Shown: positions 34,806-47,400, counted from the first letter of the stretch. The stretch is 64,000 nt of DNA from Madurella fahalii (GCA_029876055.1 CM056880.1:62001-126000); one strand, 5' to 3'. The notes: generated by a model from the letters alone, not told the origin. Program-made: numbers and translations.

Positions 34806-35176
34806 CTAATGAATTAATAACAAACGATTAGCCCATTCCTGCAGCGCTGTTACTTGAGCAATCAGGCTGCTGTTGGGAATGAGTTCGTCGTCCATCGGAG
34901 CTTGGGAGGAGAGCCCGGGCGGTCCGAAACGACGGTCTCGTAAACTTGACATGTTCTCGGGTATGGAGTCGAAGGGCCGTTTCCCCATAGAACCTTGGGT
35001 TGCCTTGAACACTGCACCTTTACCATACCAGAGTAAAGGTGGAGCAGCGATGCGGTGTCGAGCGTCAACGGCTGGTCTGACCACATTTTGACAAGAAGCC
35101 CAGAGTCCTTCCTCTTGCTCGTTTGGCTGTCGAGTGCGCCAGGATCAGATGGGACTTTGGACTTTCGCTTCCGCAT
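34806..35176 (-). CDS. Possible small protein gene with two overlapping protein-like frames
   Basis: On the minus strand one frame starts at ATG 35176 (MRKRKSKVPSDPG) and ends at 34862 (104 aa). A second frame, 35084-34806, contains a more natural-looking segment: SMGKRPFDSIPENMSSLRDRRFG, then PMDDELIPNSSLIAQVTALQEWANRL. A single gene may pass from the first frame to the second, by an indel or an intron I cannot place (a gtatgg donor at about 35033 has no good acceptor). No homology was recognised. It is included because the amino-acid order in the second frame does not look random. Confidence 0.35.
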
Positions 35177-35880
35177 GGCTAAAGGCTACGGGATAAAGGC
35201 GGCGATGAACTAGATAAGGGTGAATCCAGAGATGCGATTTTGGGGAGACAGCTTCGTTTTGTCTCTCCATTCACTCGGGCTCCTGGAACATTGCCGACTG
35301 CGTGTAGAGCAAAAATATAAGAAACAGAGCTCGGATTCCGCTTACGCCCCGATCTCTTTATGTTTGAGACTCGAGTCTCGACTCGCAACGTTAAAACCTT
35401 TGCAGTCAAGCGATTTGTAGGAGTAGGTAGCACATGGGGGTGATTGCAAACCCTCGGTATCGAGTCCTCGGGCTTGATTCTATGCTTGAGCTAACCCTAA
35501 CCAAACCCTCAGCACAACTGTGCCGTGGAAGTGGGTGGGCACGTTGCTACGTAACGAGTGCTGAACGGTGCTGCAAGAGGAGGAAGTAATGAAGGGTTGG
35601 AGCCGGGCCTCTGGAGGACGCAATGAGACACGCTGGCTACCATCACAGAGTCTCAACCAAGGAGAAGAACATCCCGCATGGCGAAACGGCAGGTTGACTC
35701 TGTCTTCCTATTGGGAATGGTAGTATTCTCATACAATACGGCCGCGCATCCATGCGGACCAGGCCAATGTATCGATCATGGCCGTCCTCGAGCCATCACC
35801 CATCTAAAAACACCAGAGTGGCGCGGCACATTGTGTGTTGTAGTTTGTGATATGGTACAGGCAGAACATGGAGAATGGTC
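35177..35880. other. Intergenic with a telobox-like CTAACCCTAACC at 35491-35502
   Basis: No supported gene. The motif is two degenerate telomere-type units. Confidence 0.45.
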
Positions 35881-36761
35881 TTAGTTTGCGTCCGGCTGGC
35901 TAAGGATGTACTCAACAGCCTTGTCGACTATTAAAGTGTAGGACGGTCAGCATCTTAGACATCAAGCTGGATTGATGTGCTCAAGCAAACACGTACCGCT
36001 GTGGATTGTGTCGGCATCCTTGTCGGGGATCTCAATGCTGAACTCCTGTATTTCAACGCCCGTCAGCGACGCAGCCCTGATTATATCGGCGGCGGCGGTC
36101 GTGCCGTCCGTTCCACCAAGCCCTTGCCGTTGCGTCAATAGTAGTCAATCAAGCGTACCTCCTCAATAGCCATCACGACCTCCACGGTATCCAGGCTGTC
36201 CAGGCCCAGGTCGTTCGCAAAGTGCGCCTTTTCTGTGATCTGCCGGCGGGGGTAAAGGTAGGTTAGAATCGAATAGGATTAATTCGACGGGTGTGGGTTG
36301 CTAAAATAATCGGTATCGAGACTCACGTTGCTGGGGTCGTTGACCTGTGGAAACGCAAGTTAGCACTCTTATCCTCTCGCAGAAGCAGCTGGTGATAAGC
36401 AAGGAGGGAAGGTCGAACACTACAGGCATAACTCCCTTTAGGGTAAGAGAGAGGAGGCTTAAATATGTAGTGTTCAAACCGCAAACCAGATGCTGCAATC
36501 AATATCAAGCAGGAAGATATCGAAACCCACCTTGTCAAAGCCAGAGAGCAGCTGCTTGATCCGCTCGTAGACCTCGGTCCTCTCCAGGGTGCCGCCTGAG
36601 GCGTAGCACCGCACCGTTTGCCAGGCAACCGTTTTAGGCACGAACGAGGCGGTTCTGGGAGCCGGCGCGATAGCTAATCTTCTGGCCGAGGCCGAAGGTA
36701 TGGGTCGCAAGGCCGTCCGTGTCGCGGTGGCGGCAGATCGGAGAATGGCGGAGCGGAACAT
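35881..36761 (-). CDS. acp1: Mitochondrial acyl carrier protein (complex I subunit NDUFAB1/ACP1)
   Basis: Five exons: 36761-36531, 36344-36327, 36239-36159, 36045-35997 and 35927-35881. Together they give 141 aa. An Arg/Ser/Ala-rich mitochondrial presequence spans about 55 residues. The carrier domain follows: TEVYERIKQLLSGFDK, VNDPSN, then ITEKAHFANDLGLDSLDTVEVVMAIEE with the 4'-phosphopantetheine serine at Ser98, and IPDKDADTIHSVDKAVEYI. It carries acyl chains in mitochondrial fatty-acid synthesis (octanoate for lipoate) and is a structural subunit of complex I; the Neurospora counterpart is a complex I ACP. Exon 2 is only 18 nt, bounded by CAG and GTGAGT. The next gene upstream is another complex I subunit. 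Confidence 0.93.
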
Positions 36762-37162
36762 TTTCGATGGCTATCTTGAGATTGCAGAGGTATGCGGGTC
36801 GTGAGGATGGCAATTGGGTCGGCTCGGCGTGATATCACGCTTGCAATTGAAAGGGAGCTGGACACGGCGGGTTGGCAGGAAAGAGCAGGATGATGATAAA
36901 TTTCTCGCCAAGCGTCGGGATGCACTGGGAGCTCGGAGAACTGCCAACCCCATGCACAAGTAGGTGTACTGGCTCGTGCACAGTCACGTGATTCCGTTAC
37001 GAAAGTACTGTCAGGCGCTCGACTGCTGTACCGGATAGGGAGATGAGAAGACAAAGAAAACAATAGGTGACTTTTTCGGTCCCGCAGGGAAAATATTTAC
37101 AGCTAGCTGTCCACAATTTTATCGACTCCCAATTTTCCAGCTTCAGCACTAGCACTCCGCTC
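36762..37162. other. Intergenic, promoter of acp1
   Basis: 401 bp between tandem minus-strand genes. No coding frame. Confidence 0.5.
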
Positions 37163-38084
37163 TTATCTATAAGGAGCATCTGCCCTGATGGCAGCGGCAA
37201 GCTCTGGCTCCCATTTGTCTCCGTTGGAGAGAAGTTTCTCTGTAGGCACGTTAGCCGCACACCCAGGGAAAGGTTTTTGGATAAACCACATCAGCTCGTA
37301 CCCTTATTGTAGAGCAACTCCTCGCGGGTCTCGGTTGCGTACTCGGCGTTCGGGGACTCCACAATAGCATCCACTGGGCATGACTCCTGGCAGAAGCCGC
37401 AATAGATGCACTTGGTCATGTCAATATCGTAGCGTGTCGTCCGGCGGGACCCATCGGCTCGCTCCTCTGCTTCGATTGTAATTGCTTGGGCAGGGCAGAC
37501 GGCCTCGCAAAGCTTGCAAGCAATGCATCTCTCCTCGCCGGAGGGATATCGGCGTAGCGCATGCTCTCCCCGGAATCGGGGTGAGATCGGGCCCTGGGAG
37601 AGTGTTAACATCGTATTGACATTGTGCCATTGTGCGCTATGTCTGCCATCAAGGTCCATGGACGACACTTTGATTGTTTCCTCGCCAGGAAGTGCTTGAT
37701 ATGCCCTTGATTCGACTGTCATAGGATGCCACGCACCTTTTCGAAGGGATAGTAAATCGTATAACTTTGCCGAAAATCGTTAGTGGAAGGGCGAGAAACA
37801 TTACAAGGCCAGGAAATTAACACTTACGGAGGTCTGAAGAACTGCTCCAGCAACACGTACATGCCACGCAGCATCTCCGTCATGAGAAAGTATTTTCCGG
37901 CCTTATCTAGCGTGCTCTCCTTCTCTTGATCCCATTCAACGGGTGGCCGAAGACGGAAGTTCTTGGGTGGCGGACCGGACGGTGTGGCGTAGCCTCTCCT
38001 TGCGATCAGGGCTTGCGCGGGAAGTGTGGTCCGCATTAGCGGAAGCTGGCGGGCAGCCATCGAGGTGGCCGACCTAGAAAGCAT
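37163..38084 (-). CDS. NADH:ubiquinone oxidoreductase 23-kDa iron-sulfur subunit (NDUFS8/NuoI/TYKY)
   Basis: Exons 38084-37828, 37764-37737, 37593-37302 and 37239-37163 give 217 aa. The subunit holds clusters N6a and N6b in the peripheral arm of complex I. Two ferredoxin motifs are seen: CIACKLCEAVCPA and CIYCGFCQESCPVDAI. The segments GPISPRFRGEHALRRYPSGEERC, TRYDIDMTKC and the C-terminal NGDKWEPELAAAIRADAPYR are family-typical. The N-terminus is an Arg/Ala-rich mitochondrial presequence; MLSRSATS at 38084 is the first ATG. Exon 2 is 28 nt and encodes YTIYYPFEK. It sits directly upstream of acp1 in the same orientation. Confidence 0.95.
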
Positions 38085-38652
38085 TGTGAAAAGGGTCGTT
38101 TTGGGCACCGCGGGGTCGTGGGAAGAAATCGACGTAGAAGTTGCTCACGGCGTCCGATGTCGAACGATGGTTTTCTCGCGCACGCTCGAACGATGCGCAA
38201 AGTGGCAATTGACGACGAAGATGCTGTTGTCGTACGCCAATTACATCGATCCAGTCGAGATTGGCTGGCGTCGGGAAGCAGACAGGGAGTGGGAAGTTGG
38301 GGGGCGAAGTTGAGAGCTCCCAGTGCGCTTGCCAACTTGATCCCTGGAGCTTGCAACTCTCGTTCGGGATTTGGGGCGGCCAGTTCGCGCGATTACATTT
38401 CCTGGGCGATGATTGGATTAGCGGGAAGAAGTGGAGTTCCTGATCCATTCACGTGATTATGTCATCGATGCCTGCATTGTGCCAACATGCTAACTCGGCG
38501 AGGTCCAAGGAGCAACCAACAATCGCAGCACGCCTTCATCCGCAAAACGCGCCGTTTCGATGTCAATCGGTTAGTGACCTTGACTCCAATTGACTCTAAA
38601 TACGTAATAACGACCTCAATGGTATTCATGCAGACAGCAAACTCCGTCCGTG
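38085..38652. other. Intergenic, promoter of the complex I subunit gene
   Basis: No gene seen between the NDUFS8 start and the stop of the next minus-strand gene. Confidence 0.5.
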
Positions 38653-40681
38653 TCAGAATGTCCGTCCCCACGTGTTCCACCAGACACCAATGTTGGCGGC
38701 CACTACCAGATCCAGCATCTTCAGCCCCTCGTCATGAATGATCAGCTTTCCAAGTTTCGCCCTGTTGCCCCTGTTACCGCCTCCAGCATTCTCCTTTCCT
38801 AGGCTTAAGTCCATGGGCCCGTTGTCATAGTCATCAACGTCCTCGTCATCCTCCTCGTCGCTGCTTGGTGACTGGCGATGCAAGAACTTGCTGAAATGAC
38901 CGGACAGATGGCCTTCCTTGGCCCCGTTTTCCCGACCTGCCACTCTGGAGAGGTCGCCGTTCGGCAGATTGAACCGCAGTTCACTGACGGGTTTCGCACC
39001 TCCCAGTGCCGAGGACAGCTCATCGCCACGCGAACGACCCATGCCTTGAGCATCGCGGATGTTTTGCGCAAGGTCTCGGGGGTCGGTGCTGAGTTTTGCC
39101 GATTCCAGTACATGGCGACACTTCAGACTCCTCCCGTTTGTGCTTGTCCGAAACTCGCACCTTCCTTGCCACGGACTCAAGAAGACGTAACCTTTCGGCT
39201 TCAGCCCGGGCCCTGGCTGTGTAATTAGCGCCGTTGAGAGTCCGCCATCGGAATCAACAGAACCGATGGTTGAAGCGCTACCCTGTCGAGCATGGGCGGG
39301 CCTTGGCGATCCCGACTCTACGGGCGATAGGCTCTCGCCGTTATCGGTGCTAACATGGCGATCTCGACGATGGAAAGCCTTCTTGAAGTTTGTCTTCCAG
39401 CTCGGACCGTACGACATGACCACCTGCCGTGAGAACCCCCCTTCAGCCGGCCGACGTATCGGCTCCCAGGCGGGCTTGAGCGCGGTGGCTCTGTCCCCTC
39501 CTGCCCCTGCTGCGGCGCCTCGAGCCACCTGCTGCGAGAACGAATGTTCAGACGTTAACCGGTACGCATCCACACTGGCACGGCTTGGCATGTCGCGATA
39601 CTTCGCGTAACCTGAAGTTTCAATGTGAATATCGATTTTTGGAGCATGTGGGATCCCCATGTTCTCTGGGTCGAGGTTCGGGTCGGCTCTGTCAGGTGGT
39701 GGTACATTTGTCTGGAATGACGAGACTTTGCCAACGTTGCATTGGCTTCCTGATGTGGGGTCTCGTCGGATGACGGTGAGGGAGAATGATGCAGAGCATG
39801 GTCTGCGGCCCGCCCTCAACGGTGATGGTGTCCGGTCTAGCTTCAAGTGGGATGTCGGCGACGGAACCTGCGGAGCAGGGCCAGCCACGTACGTGATCTG
39901 CTGCTCAAGCTGCGTTGGGGTTACCGGACGTTCCAGATACGCCCTCGAGTTACGTTGAGTAGGGGTGTCTATGTCGTGGCTAATTAATGTGCCCGGCGAC
40001 TTGGATCCCAACCCCTTCCGCTGCATCAGACCCGCTGATGGCGGAGAGGATATGCGTGGCGGCCGCGGAGGCAACACGGGTACTTCGGACGCAATTCCCG
40101 ATCCAAGCTTTCGAAACATGGGGTTTTCTCGATACCCCCCTGCGTCTCTTGGGTGCGTTGCCGGAGGACTGGCAGCAAACGCAATGTTTCCGGGGCTATT
40201 GGACTCGGAGCGGGGACGTTGCGATGGTGGCGGCGCGTACGACCCATCCACACTCGGCTCGCTATTTTCTAGCTTCGGCAACTTGGCTGATGGGGGCAAC
40301 GGCTTCCTCGGAATCATGCTCCTCGTGCTTTCGCTGCTAGATCGGCCGGGGGCGGCGCTTTCGAAATGCAACGTGCGCGCGGCGGCCAGCAAGCTATCCT
40401 CGGGCGAGTCGAGGTGAATATAATAGAGCGAGTTTGCAATATCTGCCCCGGTCACATTCTTCCTGTGCGGCCTAAAAGTGGAGAGAATCAGATCTAGAGA
40501 AAGTCAGCATCGCCGTTACGTTGACGTTCATGGGCTGCCGCGTGCCTTGCGTGCCGGGCACTCTCGAGATGTACAGAGTGAGCGACTCCTTCAGCTCCGG
40601 GTGGTGGGGATACTGAGGCGGGTTTGCGGCCAGGTAGTTGATGGTTGATAGTGACCGAGCCTCCAATTGTTTTGTAGCCAT
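38653..40681 (-). CDS. Large disordered fungal protein of unknown function with conserved N- and C-terminal boxes
   Basis: Exons 40681-40546 and 40493-38653 give 658 aa. The N-terminal 85 residues are ordered: TINYLAANPPQYPHHPELKE, LTLYISRVPGTQ-DLILSTFRP, ADIANSLYYIHLDSPEDSLL. A 450-residue Ser/Pro-rich region follows, then GPGLKPKGYVFLSPWQGRCEF, and a C-terminal helix KLGKLIIHDEGLKMLDLVVAANIGVWW. An acidic DEEDDEDVDDYD patch lies before the end. I believe this layout is conserved in Pezizomycotina but know no function. The intron appears to be GC-AG: CAAG|gcacgc as donor and ctctag as acceptor. Without it the N-terminal ATG is out of frame. Confidence 0.75.
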
Positions 40682-41435
40682 TCTCGAGTCATAGACTGGG
40701 TTTCGCAAGCCGCAACCGATGTGCGGGATTCGGAAAGTCGGTTTGGTGATGGTGGAGGGGTGGGGCGCGCTTTGGGAGCGGTGACGTCGCCCAGACAAAT
40801 CCGGCGCCTCAGCTGCGCCTGGCACGCCCAGGCCAAACAGTACCCGACAGATGTACAATACAGTACCTAAAGTGGGCCGCTTCACCTGCCATTGAACAAT
40901 GCAGCATGTGAAAATTTATGGTACTGTCAGGTAGTTACAGTAATCTCGCGCTCTCTCTGTGATCTAAGACCTTGACATTTTTTTAACTTCACATGGGCAT
41001 GGCTGGCTTTTGGCCACGCAGCGAGCTCATCCGCGGCACTTCTCAACAAGACAGAAAAGCAAAGGGGGAAGGAAAAGGAGAAAGAAAGAAAATGTGAGCC
41101 CGATTCCTTTGATATTTTGGCCCAATAAGTCTAGTCCTCTTGAATGTCTGGCAACAACGTTCTCAAGTTAACCGACCAATCTGGACCTAATTACTGCCTG
41201 TTTGCTCAACTACAAGAATTGAAGTTTCGATTAACAGCTACTCGCAGTGGGATATGCGAACCAGCACCAATGAACACACGGACAACTCCAAATGCGGTTG
41301 AGCGATATATTTCTAACATCAGTTTAGCAATCTAGCTGATGGGTAATGATGACAATCCCTGACTACATTTATAAACTCCACGCGCTCGCAAACGCTTTTT
41401 GTGCCGGTCTCCAATGTCTGTCTCAATCACACCGT
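40682..41435. other. Intergenic, no gene seen
   Basis: Between the 658-aa gene start and the PKS stop. It should hold the promoter of the former and the 3' end of the PKS transcript. Short T runs and CT-rich tracts are present. Confidence 0.5.
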
Positions 41436-44400
41436 TCACACGGTCCTCGTCTTCTGGACGATGAGCGCAGCAAGATCGTGGATGGTTCCGCTTGACAGCA
41501 GCTCCAGGATCTGCAAATTAGCCCGAAGCTCCTTGGCAATCCAGTTGCGCAGCTCGATAGCTGTCAGTGAATCCAGGCCGTACGATGTGATATTCCTGGC
41601 CACGTCCACATCCTGGATGGAGATGGTCAGGACTTCGGATAGCTTCTCCAGCACCCCCTTAGCTGCGATGTTTGCCGCCTCCTCGTCCGACTTGGCAGCA
41701 CGGAATGCATTGCCGGGCGATACGGCCTGCTTCGGCGCGATCCCTTCCCTTTCGGCGTTAGCAAGGCACTCGGCCTTGAGATCAACGAACCGGGGGTCGC
41801 TGGCATAGTATGGCCATTGGCTGTCGGTGCCCAAATGAAGCCTCAACCCTGTCAGGCACTGCGGCCCGCACACACCGCGGACGGCAGCCGACAGCAGGGC
41901 AAGGACCTCGGCCACGCTGATAGTTTCGTTGCCAAAGTTGCGGATAATACCTTCTTGCCGTTCTGCATTCTCAGCCAGATAACCGGCTCCTGTCACTGCA
42001 GTCAAGTCGAGTGCTGTGCCCGGAAGACCATTGCGCACCCGGAACTGGACAAACGAGTCGAGAAAGGTATTTGCCGCCGCGTACGCCGCCTGGCCACGGC
42101 TCCCGAGAACACCCGCCGCAGAAGAGAGAACAATAAAGTAATCCAGCCTAGCATAGTATGCGGTCAAGACCTTGTGGATATTCCAGGCACCGCATACCTT
42201 CGGGTGAATGACTCGTTCGTAGTCTTCGTATGTCATGCCCTCAAGGAGGCCATCCTGACACCCGTAAGCTTGGGTTTCCTGGGAGCAGCGGACCCTGACT
42301 TACCCGGAGTACCATCGCGGCGTGAATCACACCGCAGATCGGGGGCAGAGTTGTCGCGCAATCCCCGACCAGCCGCCATACCTGGCTTTCGACACTGACG
42401 TCGCATTTCAGCACCACGATACGGGCATCGGTACATTGAGTTTCGTGCTGGAGTTGCTCAACTAGCTCCTTGCCGCCACCGCTCCTTGAGACCAGCACGA
42501 TGTTACGTGCGCCGTGCTCAACCATGTACTTGGCCATGGATCGGCCGAGTCCGCCGGTTCCGCCGATAATCACATGTGTTCCACCGCGACGGAAAATTGA
42601 CTTTGATACATGGTGTAGAGCCTGGCTCAAGTGTTAGCATTCCATTCCCTCCACCTGTCCGAATCTACTCACTTTCACTTGATCATGTGGTCTTGCAACC
42701 GCCACCACCGGTTGCACGACACCCTCGCGCACTATCTGAAGTCCCTCGTGTAGTTTAGACACAGGGATAATCATCGCTGCCGCAAGTGGTGTGATAGCGC
42801 CGGACTCGATGTTCTCCATGATGGCCTTGAGCGTCATCTGCATGACCTGCGGGCGTGCGACAGCGATGCTCGCCATGTCCACTGAGGTGAAGGTTGCGTT
42901 GACACCCAGCTCCGCTCGGGTGCTGGGATGAGAGTCAGCCGTGCGGATTTCGACGAAGCGCCCGAAGTCTGCCAAACACTCCCATGCTTTAGTCGTCCCG
43001 ATGCCGGACAATGTGAGAACCACCTCCATTCCCTCACATTGTGTTGCCTCGTCCAGCTGTCGGCGGAGATAGATGCTGCGCGCATCAAAGATGCGGTCGA
43101 GAGACACCCCCGATCTGCTAGCTGCGACATTTTCCTCATCACTCTGAACAAGGACATAGGCGCTAGCACCCAGGTATCGCGCCACCTCGATGGCAGCCAC
43201 GCCGACAGGCCCGGACAGCTGGATGAGAACACGCTCGCCCGGACGGAGTTTTGCAACATGTGTAAGCGCGTGATAGGCGGCGGGGAATGCTATGGGGATG
43301 GATGCGCCGCTTTCCATGCTAAGGGATGCCGGGATGACAGCTATGCTAGTTAACCTCGCTCTAGCGTGCGTGCCGAATCGACCTTCTGCAAGGGCGCAGA
43401 TCCTCGTTCCGACCGGAATACCGCGCACATTATGTCCGAATCTTGCTACTGTCCCGCTGCAGCTGCGGGCGATGCGCCGGTTCCTGTCACCCCCTCCGCA
43501 GCTTGCGATGTCGTCCTGTGACAGAACGCTCGCCATAACAGCAATCTCCACCTCGTCATCTGCGAGTGGCAACGACGGAGCATCTTCAAAGCACAGGTCA
43601 TCGAAGGCACCATGGACGTTGGGAGCAAGGCACAGTTGCCGTCCGCGCTGATAGAAATCTTGAGGGTAGGGATCAGATGGGCCGAGCGAGCGGTGGACTT
43701 CCAAGTTGAGCTTTTCATCGATGACGATCCGCGGAACGATCAGTTTGCCGCATTCCTCGGCGAATTCCATCTCGGAATCGTCGCCTGCCGACAGCACCGA
43801 CAGAGCGAGTGCGGTTCGAATGAGCGCCGCCTGTGCGGTGACATCGAGCTTGGAGTCGGGGTCCAGGTCAAGGGTTGACGCAACTGCACTTCTCTCGGAG
43901 CGTGCCGTACGGATCAGGCCGAGAGCCATGTTTGCACTTGGCATGGTTGGGAATCGCGTCGCCCCTCGGGTCACCCACATCACGCCAGGGGCCGATGTAA
44001 GCAGTTTTTGGACCTGCGCCAGTCCGATATCCGTGATGGAGCACAGAAGAGGTGCCTTTAGTTCTGAAAGCACCAAGAAATAATCGCCCCAGTCGCGAAT
44101 GGCTTCAAGCGGGGATATTCGAGGTGTACTACCCGTATAACCCTCGATCTCACGGGCCAGGGCGGCCACAAGCGGATCGCGTGAGCCATCATCTCCATCA
44201 GTGACAATCACCACGGCGGCACGGGGCTTGGAGAGTCCCCCATCGTTATCACTTGGTTCCGCTTCTTCAAGCCGCTTCCAATTGAACTTGAAACACAGCT
44301 CACGGGGAGCTGCGGGCTCTTGAGGAGTAGGCTTCAACGCCTTGAACTCCACACCAGCGATAGAAATGAATGCGGCCGCGGACCCTGGCGTCAAGAACGT

Positions 44401-47400
44401 CTCCACCATATAGGTCCCAGTCCTTCGGTCGATAGCAGAATGCGCCGTGAACTCTTGACTTGTTCGATTGCTCCAGCCCGAGCGCACAATCAGGTGTCGG
44501 ATAGCGGAAGGGAGGTATGCCACGCCGTCTTCGCTGGCATCTAGAGACTTGAGATCGAGCAACGGGATTTGGAACATGGCGTCAATGATGGATGGGTGTA
44601 CTGTGTAGGGTGTCTCGTATTCCATTGGCATGTCGGATGCGCTATCACGGGCGCAGTACCAAGCAGTTGATTCGGCCTCACTACTGATCACTTCGACCAA
44701 CGTCTGGAACGATCTGGGGTACGATATACTTAGGGACTTGAGGCAACCATAAATTTCTGCCTGTGATCTGGCAAGTGCGTTGCGAAGCCCCTCAGACTTC
44801 CGCCGCCAGGGAGCCGAGGAATTGAGAGTGTCCGGCGTGCCTGGTGAGTTTCCAGCATCCGAGGTCGCCGAGGAGGGAGCTTTGGAGGCAGAGGAAGCCG
44901 AATCGGATGAGGTATCGTCGTCCTCGCTAACAGGCCGCTTCATAGTTTCTGTCCGGGAGTCGACCTCCACCTTCGCAGATGACACTGGGTGACGGAGTCC
45001 TGAGGCCGGCTCTGCTGCCACAATGCCTGTGCAGTGCTCCAACCAGCCACGGCTGGTTTCGTACGACGAGACCCGGAACTCATGGCATTTGCCGTGTGCA
45101 TTTTCCGAAGGACGGAAATTCAGGAGAACTTCGAATTCCTTCGTATCCGCCAAAAAGAGTTGCTTTAGGACCCTGAGGTTCTTAATATCAAATTCACAGT
45201 CATTCAATCCTTTCAGGGACGCCTGCTGTGCTGCAGCTTCAACTACCATGGACACAAATCCGGCAACGGGGAACACCATTTGAGACTGGATCTGGTATTC
45301 CTTCAGCCAGGGCAGGTCATCAGTGCGAATGACATTGCGCCAGGTTGGTTCTAATTCGCTTGACCAGTCCGCCAAAGTTCCCAAAAGGTCGTGACGTGCG
45401 AATGGCTTGAGCCGGTGTTGCTGGCTGAGTCGTGATTCGTACCAGTACTTTTGCCGTGACCACGGGTATGTGTATAGTGACGGCACAAGTGCAGGTTTCT
45501 CGGCTTCCTCACGGTGGTGGTTGATTTCAAAGAAATCTAGAGGATAACCGCGCATGAAGAGTTGGCCAGCCATCTCGAGACAGGTGCGTGTGGCATCCTG
45601 ACCGCGAACCAGGGTGGGGAGATACGAGATCTTGGTAGCAGAGGGGCCTAGCTTCTTCAGAATCTGCATGATGGGTCCTTTGAGTGCTGCGTGAGGACCA
45701 ATCTCGATGAGGATATCTGGGCTATGCTCGGTGCAGAGGTGTTGCGTTGCAGTAGAGAACCGGACGGCTTGGGTGAGATTATCGACCCAGTATCCAGGGC
45801 CGAGCTCGGACAAGCTGACCTTCTGCGCACGGAGTGACGAGTAAAATTCAACATTAGACGTCGCCATCTCGGTCGGCGCCGTGATGTGGCTGATGTCGGC
45901 GAGGTATGACTCGGCAATCAGCTTCATGTGAGGTGAATGATAGGCGACATCGACGAAAAGCTTGCGGTTGAAGACTCCCTTTTCCTGGAACATCTTGGCA
46001 ACGCGGTCAATAGCTTCCTCGTCACCAGAAAGAGTGGTCGATGAAGGCGAGTTTTCGCAGGCCACCACTGCCTGGGGAACCCCCTCTTTGTTCAGCGCCT
46101 TGAGTATTGGGCCCAACTCGTCTGCGCCTGCGCCCACCGCCATCATAGAGCCCCTGAGATTGGAATGGCTTTCCTTTAACTCGACAATGGCCTGACCTCT
46201 GTAGTACGCAGCCGCCATCGCCGATTTGAAAGTAAGGGCGCCCGCTGCATAAGCAGCCCCTATTTCCCCACTGGAATGGCCGGTGACGGCCGACGGCCTG
46301 ATCCCGAACGATGCCAGCAAATCGGTCAACGCCAGCTGCACCGCACTGCAAATGGGTTGGCTGATGTGAGCCAGGCCAACTTTGGAGGAAGTCTTGTCGC
46401 GACGCAGTTCCTCGAGGATGGAGAAATCAGAGCCGATTGTACGCAATGCTGCATCTGCCCGTGAGATGGCTTCGAAGAAAACCGGATGAGTTTGGAGTAG
46501 CTCGCGGCCCATAGCAAACCATTGAGCGCCCTGTCCAGTATACACAAAAGCCAGCCTAGGAGCCTCACTTGGTGCACGTGTTAGCGACGCATCGTGGCTG
46601 TTCAAAGACCTGGCGACGTCGCTGCACATGCCCGCAACCACTGCCATCCTCCACGGGAGATGAGAGCGCCGTTGGCAGAGAGTGTAAGCCAGATTCCTCG
46701 GCATGGTGGTCTGATACAACTCCGCATGCTGCTCGAGCCAGATGCCGAGTTTCTTCACCGAGCTGCGCAAGGCCGTTTCGTCGTTTGCCGAGAGGACGAA
46801 CAGCCTCAGGGGGCTATACCCGCCATCTCCCCCGAGCTCGAGATCGCGGGACAGTGGGGCGGCGCTGAGTACGCAAGTCGAGTTGGAACCGCTGAAGCCA
46901 AAGTTGTTTACACATGCGTACTTCCTCTTACCGGGCCAAGGGGCTTGCTCCGTTGCAACGCGCATGTTCCATCTATCAAGAGGAATAGCATCGTTTACCT
47001 TCTCAAAGTCAGCATTGGGAAGGATGAAGCCGTAGTACAGCATCAGGACCGTCTTTATGACTGAGACGACGCCGCTGGCGCATTCGAGGTGGCCAACGTT
47101 GGCCTTGGCCGAACCGATATATAGGGGCCCTTGAGGCGTAAAGTGGCTGCCAACAGCCTTGTAAATGGCGGCCGCTTCGATGGGGTCCCCTTTCTTAGTG
47201 CCCGTGCCGTGGGTCTCGAAGAAGCCTATCTCCTCCGGCTTGATCTTGGCCTCCGCTAACACGTTGCGTAGGAGTTGCTCCTGCTCCTCTGGACTTGGCG
47301 CCACGATGCCGACAGTGCGGCCATTGTGACTGATGCCAGTGTGTGTAATGACGGAAAAGATATGGTCATTATCGGCTTGGGCGCGGGCCAGCGGTTTCAA

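Noticed and set aside
35491..35502. Telomere remnant
   Set aside because: Only two units; too short to indicate a former chromosome end, kept as a motif only.
43612..44083. Plus-strand open frames inside the PKS
   Set aside because: Shadows of the PKS coding strand.
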